In this document: positions 60,102 through 64,000 of the stretch, one piece after another
How positions within the stretch are numbered: the first letter of the stretch is position 1
How the letters are laid out: each line of letters opens with the position of its first letter
Origin: Diphasiastrum complanatum
Lineage: Eukaryota; Streptophyta; Lycopodiopsida; Lycopodiales; Lycopodiaceae
Direction: 5' to 3'
Assembly: GCA_029204225.1 (NCBI GenBank)
Contig: CM055111.1
Location: 11,865,697 to 11,929,696 of the forward strand
Length of the DNA stretch: 64,000 bases
Notes under the pieces: generated by a model
What the model was told of the DNA's origin: nothing
The model's database searches: none
What the model saw: the letters and a program-made list of their open reading frames with translations, nothing else
Program-made: the position numbers and the translations under genes

Positions 60102-60157
60102 GCTCTGATATCATGTTGGAATCAGATAAAGAAGTAGTGAAATTCGCTCTGATACCA
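60102..60157 (-). other. Copia B' primer binding site, with a second similar copy
   Basis: TGGTATCAGAGC on the minus strand at 60157-60146 abuts the LTR. A near copy (TGATATCAGAGC) lies at 60113-60102, 44 bases further on, both followed by gaa. The duplication is unusual; only the first is in the normal position. Confidence 0.85.
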
Positions 60158-61274
60158 TGTCAAAAAATGATGTGCAGAAGATAGGTCTAGTTCGAAAAGA
60201 AAACGAACTCAAAAAAAGAGACGAATGAAAATAATTCAAGTGTCTAGAAAGAAAACTTTTCGTGCATGGCAGAATAAACTATCTTCCTCTTTCACAATGC
60301 ATGACTACGCCTATCAATTTCAAACAAAACAATAGTGATAGAAATCACGTTTGAACTTATAGTAAATAGCTTTGAAATCGCCAGTACTATAGTGATTACG
60401 TAGCCAAACAATTAAGCATAAGAAATTATCCGACAAATAATTCGTCGCGAAGAAAAATAGAAATGCATACATTCTGAGACGAAAACTGAATGCAATGAAG
60501 GATAGTATTGATTCAATATGAAAACGTAACAGAAGCAAATGAGTACAATAAGTTTCGGATCGAAGCCTCGTACTCTGTGCTATCTCTAAGCGGCTAAAAA
60601 ATGAAAGTCTGAATTAAGCGCAATGTTGATAAGCAGTAGCGCAATAGCAATATTTAAAACAACTCTAAGAAGTGAGCTAGAATGCTCAGGAGTATTCAAA
60701 CTCGTAGGCTTGAGAGAGAGAGAGAGAGCTAACTATTCAAATGCTTCTGATAATCTTAAGATCATTTAAATTGTATGACTATGAACATCCATTTATACTA
60801 AAAAATTAGGTCATGAATTGCGATCGCCAGTTGGCTGGTGATCAGCTGGCATCCATCCGGTCCTTGTCATTGATTGCTAATAAGCAGTGAAATTGGCCGT
60901 AAACGTTTTGTCTGCATAAATGAACCAAAACTGTAGCTCTGTAGAAATGAACTAAAACAACCATAGGCGACACTGTCGAGTTTTTTGCAAAAAAGGAGAA
61001 ATAGAGAAGGTGCCCTTATCTCATTTAGGTTGTCCCACACTTTGCTGAAGTCATTTCCTTAACATTTGAGGCTCTTTTGAAAAAGCGAAAAATGCGACAC
61101 TGTGTTTTTACACGAGATTTCTGTCAGGCAAAAATGCAAAAAAGAGACATTGTCGTAAACTCCGTGTAATTCTGCAGACTTTGTAAACACACGGTTTAAT
61201 CCGCAGAACTGGATAAACAATGGATGAAGATTAAAACCGATTAGTCGATTGGTAAGAAGGAGAATAATCCAACA
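60158..61274 (-). repeat. Copia B' 5' LTR, intact
   Basis: 1117 bases from TGTTGGATTATTCTCC at 61274 to TTTTTTGACA at 60158 on the minus strand. Reverse-complement match to copia B LTR pieces 17097-17402 and 30949-31782. The single GTCGA at 60975-60979 marks the empty site of the gypsy A insertion. Confidence 0.92.
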
Positions 61275-61735
61275 TGTTTGATTCCTCTAAGGATACTAAA
61301 ATTTCGAGAGAGAACTTGTGGAAGAAAATAGAGGAGCAAGCAATAGAGAACATGGCTTCAACATTCTGATGAAGTAAGAGGGGAGGCAGGTTGTTTGGCA
61401 CTATGGAAAAGGTAGGGCTGACTTAGTTTGTCAAAGGCTTTGTCCAATTTTTTTTCTTAGGAAGGCAACAAGTTTATTGTTGTATAAGGCAATGTCGATC
61501 AAGGCTGCCCGAACATAGTGAATGCTATCAAAGATAGATTTGCCTTTGATAGGGGAGATGATCTTAAATGCATGGAGCTAACTTGATGTCAATGGCTTTG
61601 GCGTTTAATGAGGTGCTTAGCATTAATCAGAGGAATGAAGTTAGGAATCCATAGACTTCACTTTAGTGGTGTTGCGGAATACAATTTGAGGGTGAATCAA
61701 GTTAGGAACCCACCAAGTTACCAACGTCACTCAAG
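61275..61735. other. No gene recognised
   Basis: One minus-strand segment near 61560-61490 (IKGKSIFDSIHYVRAALIDI) faintly recalls a LINE reverse transcriptase phrase but has no supporting neighbours. Confidence 0.3.
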
Positions 61736-62065
61736 TGGTGATGCATAATATGCTAATCCTAAGTGCAATAATGATGTCTCCTTGATTTCGCTCCACTAAT
61801 CGCAAATGCAATAATGATGTCTCCTTGATTTCACTCCACCAATCCCAAATGCAATAATGATGTCTATGGAATAGGTCGATCCCAAGTGGTGTTGCGAAAT
61901 ACCATCTGAGGGTGAATGAAGTTAAAAACCCACCAACATCACTCCAGTGGTGCTGCTGCGGAATACGCTGATCCCAAGTGCAATAAGAATGTGTCCTTGA
62001 TTTAAATGCAATAATGAAGTTTGTGGAATAGGCTGATACCAAGTTCAATATGATGTCTCCTTGAT
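61736..62065. repeat. Tandem repeats of gcaataatgatgtctccttgattt
   Basis: Units of about 45-50 bases (caagtgcaataatgatgtctc...) occur at about 61759, 61806, 61849, 61976, 62005 and 62044, mixed with longer units carrying ccaccaacatcactccagtggtg and gaatacgctgatccc. Ends about 35 bases from the tRNA gene. Confidence 0.85.
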
Positions 62066-62077
62066 TTAAAATAGATG

Positions 62078-62081
62078 AAAA
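62078..62081 (-). terminator. Pol III terminator of tRNA-Ala
   Basis: TTTT on the minus strand 18 bases after the tRNA 3' end, the first T run of four downstream. Confidence 0.7.
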
Positions 62082-62099
62082 GTTAATGCAAGGTATTTG

Positions 62100-62172
62100 T
62101 GGAGGAGAGGGGCATCGATCCCCTTACCTATCGCATGCAAAGCGATCGCTCTACCATCTGAGCTACACCCCC
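62100..62172 (-). tRNA. trnA-UGC: tRNA-Ala (anticodon UGC)
   Basis: 73 bases, no intron, full cloverleaf: acceptor GGGGGTG with CTCCTCC (one T-T mismatch at positions 6-67), D stem GCTC/GAGC, anticodon stem ATCGC/GCGAT with loop TTTGCAT, T stem AGGGG/CCCCT with loop ATCGATG, discriminator A. The G3-U70 wobble that identifies tRNA-Ala is present. A box (TAGCTCAGATGG) and B box (GGATCGATGCC-like) are as in nuclear genes, and no encoded CCA follows. Sequence is nuclear in type, not chloroplast trnA, which has a large intron. It appears functional, though the acceptor mismatch is unusual. Confidence 0.95.
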
Positions 62173-64000
62173 GACTTGGTAGTAGTTCTCCCCAGTTTAT
62201 GTTGTGAATTATGTTCACTCTCAACTCTCAAGTCTCTATCCTCGTTCTTCATCTTCTATACCAAGTAGAAAAGGAGTAATCAACAGGTAGTGCTCACAAT
62301 GGCTTCAAGGAATAGCAGCCAACACTGCCCACAAACGATCAATTCACTCTACCTATCTATGTCTACAAAGTCTCGTAGTATCAAAACTTGACGCTTCTGC
62401 CAATACCCAGCTCTTCTTTCATGATATACGTTGCTGGAAACAATGGATAAGAAAACGTGTGTGGGTTTCGCCAATTACATCACCAACTATGAAATTCGTG
62501 AGAGAAAATGGGAATCATGAAAAGCCCAGGAATTATTTCTAATATTATTCCACTCTGCCTTCCTGTCTGTGCAATGCAGGCAAAACGATGCATTGGAACA
62601 CATTCTCATAGAATACTTTATGAAAAAAGTTTGCAAGTTGAAGATTGATTGCTTCGGGAAGCCGGGTGGGCTAGATACCTGTGAGGCTTTTAAATTGGGA
62701 ACATCCAATCCAGTTCACAATAATAGCACAGGCAGGTGATTTTTGTTTAGCATGCAGCAACACTTCCTAACATGCACATATCAAACCTAATCAAAACCTT
62801 CTATTGAAGATCTTTAGTCGAATGTGCTCTACTCAACTTCTAGCATTTGCTTCAAGACTTGAATTATAAACTACACAAAACATGTTGAAGATGATGGATG
62901 AAAGGCTAGGCAGTGGATAAAAAGGTTAAAAAACACTATGATACAAGTAAAAGTACATGGTGCTGGTTGATTCTTTTCTCTCCTATTACAAGTGAAAATA
63001 CATAGTCTATTCCGTTTAAAAAATCTGTTTCCTTCCATGATCTATGATCATGATCAGTAAGTAGATCCTACTCAGTTTTCTTGAAACCTTGAAAATGTCT
63101 TAGAAGCAATGAAGTTTCTAAGCTGATTGCTTTGCAATCATGACCATGAAAGCCTTGTCCAAGCTGGGAAATTATATGCCCATGATCCTCCAACATAAGG
63201 AAATTCTAACAAAAAGACTAATTTGCAAAACATGGAGAAGACACTAAACAAAATCTCCATCTTTGAGGTCTTCTAATAGATTATAAACTACATAGATGAT
63301 GTTCACGTCGGGATTTATTATGGATATTGTTGGAGAGTATAGTGAGTGAATCCTCACATCGCGTCACAATAGAGCAAGAGGAGAGGACATGTCATTAATT
63401 TGTGTAGGAAGCCTTGGAATTTTTAGGTTCCGACGATGAGAGTCCAAGGTTTTGAGGGCATCAAAATTATAACCAATGAGATTGCAATGAAAACATGTGT
63501 GTTGAATAATGGCAATGGATCATGGGAATCCCCAATTGTGATCCACCATCCAATCATGTAAGATTTTTGATGATGCAGATTAAGATTAATTTCGTGAAGG
63601 AATATCTATTCTTCAATTATATATTCAATGTTCTCCATTGTGTAATCAAAGTCATCAGTGATTTGGTCAATATCAAGGTAATGGTACGAGAGATAACACT
63701 TTTGTACGTGTTTTTTAAATATGTAAATACATTCGTAATCTAGTTATTTTGTCCAATGTTTTTGGTCTTGCCTTGCAAAGGCAAATACTATGTGTTGAGG
63801 TTGGTCAATGGAGTTTGTGCAAAAGTCAATGTTAACGTAGGTGCCTAAATTTTTGATATGTACTTTTAGGTCTTGTTCATATATATAAGTAATAATACGT
63901 CATGCAAAGTGGAGGCATGCAAAGCAACTACTCATTTGAATGTTACCTATATCATATATCTACCAGTTTTTAGTTCAGCACTACATGCTAGCAAGTATGG
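62173..64000. other. No gene recognised
   Basis: AT-rich DNA with only short open frames (longest about 73 codons at 62487-62708 minus and 63522-63743 plus), no domains, LTR ends or splice-supported exons seen. An exon of a gene beyond the window cannot be excluded. Confidence 0.35.

Noticed and set aside
61420-61570. Possible LINE reverse transcriptase fragment on the minus strand
   Set aside because: Only one short phrase resembles the family and no catalytic box or neighbour supports it.
62100-62172. Chloroplast-derived trnA
   Set aside because: Plastid trnA-UGC has a large intron and a different acceptor and T arm; this is uninterrupted and nuclear in type.

Overview
The window looks like nuclear DNA of a land plant, possibly a fern or other seed-free plant (the clade is a guess). 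Support: GT-AG introns in a plant-type RCC1 gene, a eukaryotic tRNA-Ala, plant Ty1/copia and Ty3/gypsy retrotransposons, a Helitron, and many GA/CA/GT microsatellites. There are no bacterial-style operons.

The one convincing host protein gene is at 6814-14578 (+). It has six exons that join in frame into 477 codons. They encode a seven-bladed RCC1 propeller with an arginine-rich N-terminus, best matching the plant mitochondrial RCC1 protein RUG3. Introns 1 and 4 contain foldback-type insertions and microsatellites. The only RNA gene seen is tRNA-Ala(UGC) at 62100-62172 (-).

Layout. 1-5.4 kb: two convergent, broken, intron-containing genes of unrecognised type; the minus-strand one looks transposase-like. 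5.8 kb: a copia scrap. 6.8-14.6 kb: the RUG3-like gene. 16.2-31.8 kb: the 3' part of a copia element (family B) whose 3' LTR is split by a 13.5-kb gypsy element (A) with two LTRs and an exact 5-bp target duplication. Gypsy A has gag, protease, RNase H and integrase but no visible reverse transcriptase core. It also carries a long extra ORF between integrase and the 3' LTR. 33.3-37.2 kb: a copia deletion derivative (C) with both LTRs. 40.2-45.9 kb: minus-strand gypsy remnants, one a relative of A (A') and one (D) with its 5' LTR inserted into a copia. 45.9-48.5 kb: 5' half of copia E (-). 48.7-52.4 kb: a decayed Helitron (+) with helicase motifs and a classic 3' hairpin-CTAA end. 53.0-56.4 kb: copia fragments F (-) and G (+). 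57.1-61.3 kb: copia B' (-), same family as B, with an intact 5' LTR that preserves the empty site of the gypsy A insertion. 61.3-64 kb: short tandem repeats, the tRNA gene, and unrecognised DNA.

The window is therefore a small island of host genes in nested, mostly dead transposons. The most unusual feature is gypsy A: a degenerate 24-25 bp repeat array lies upstream of gag and again upstream of the extra 3' ORF. A related array occurs in the minus-strand relative A'.
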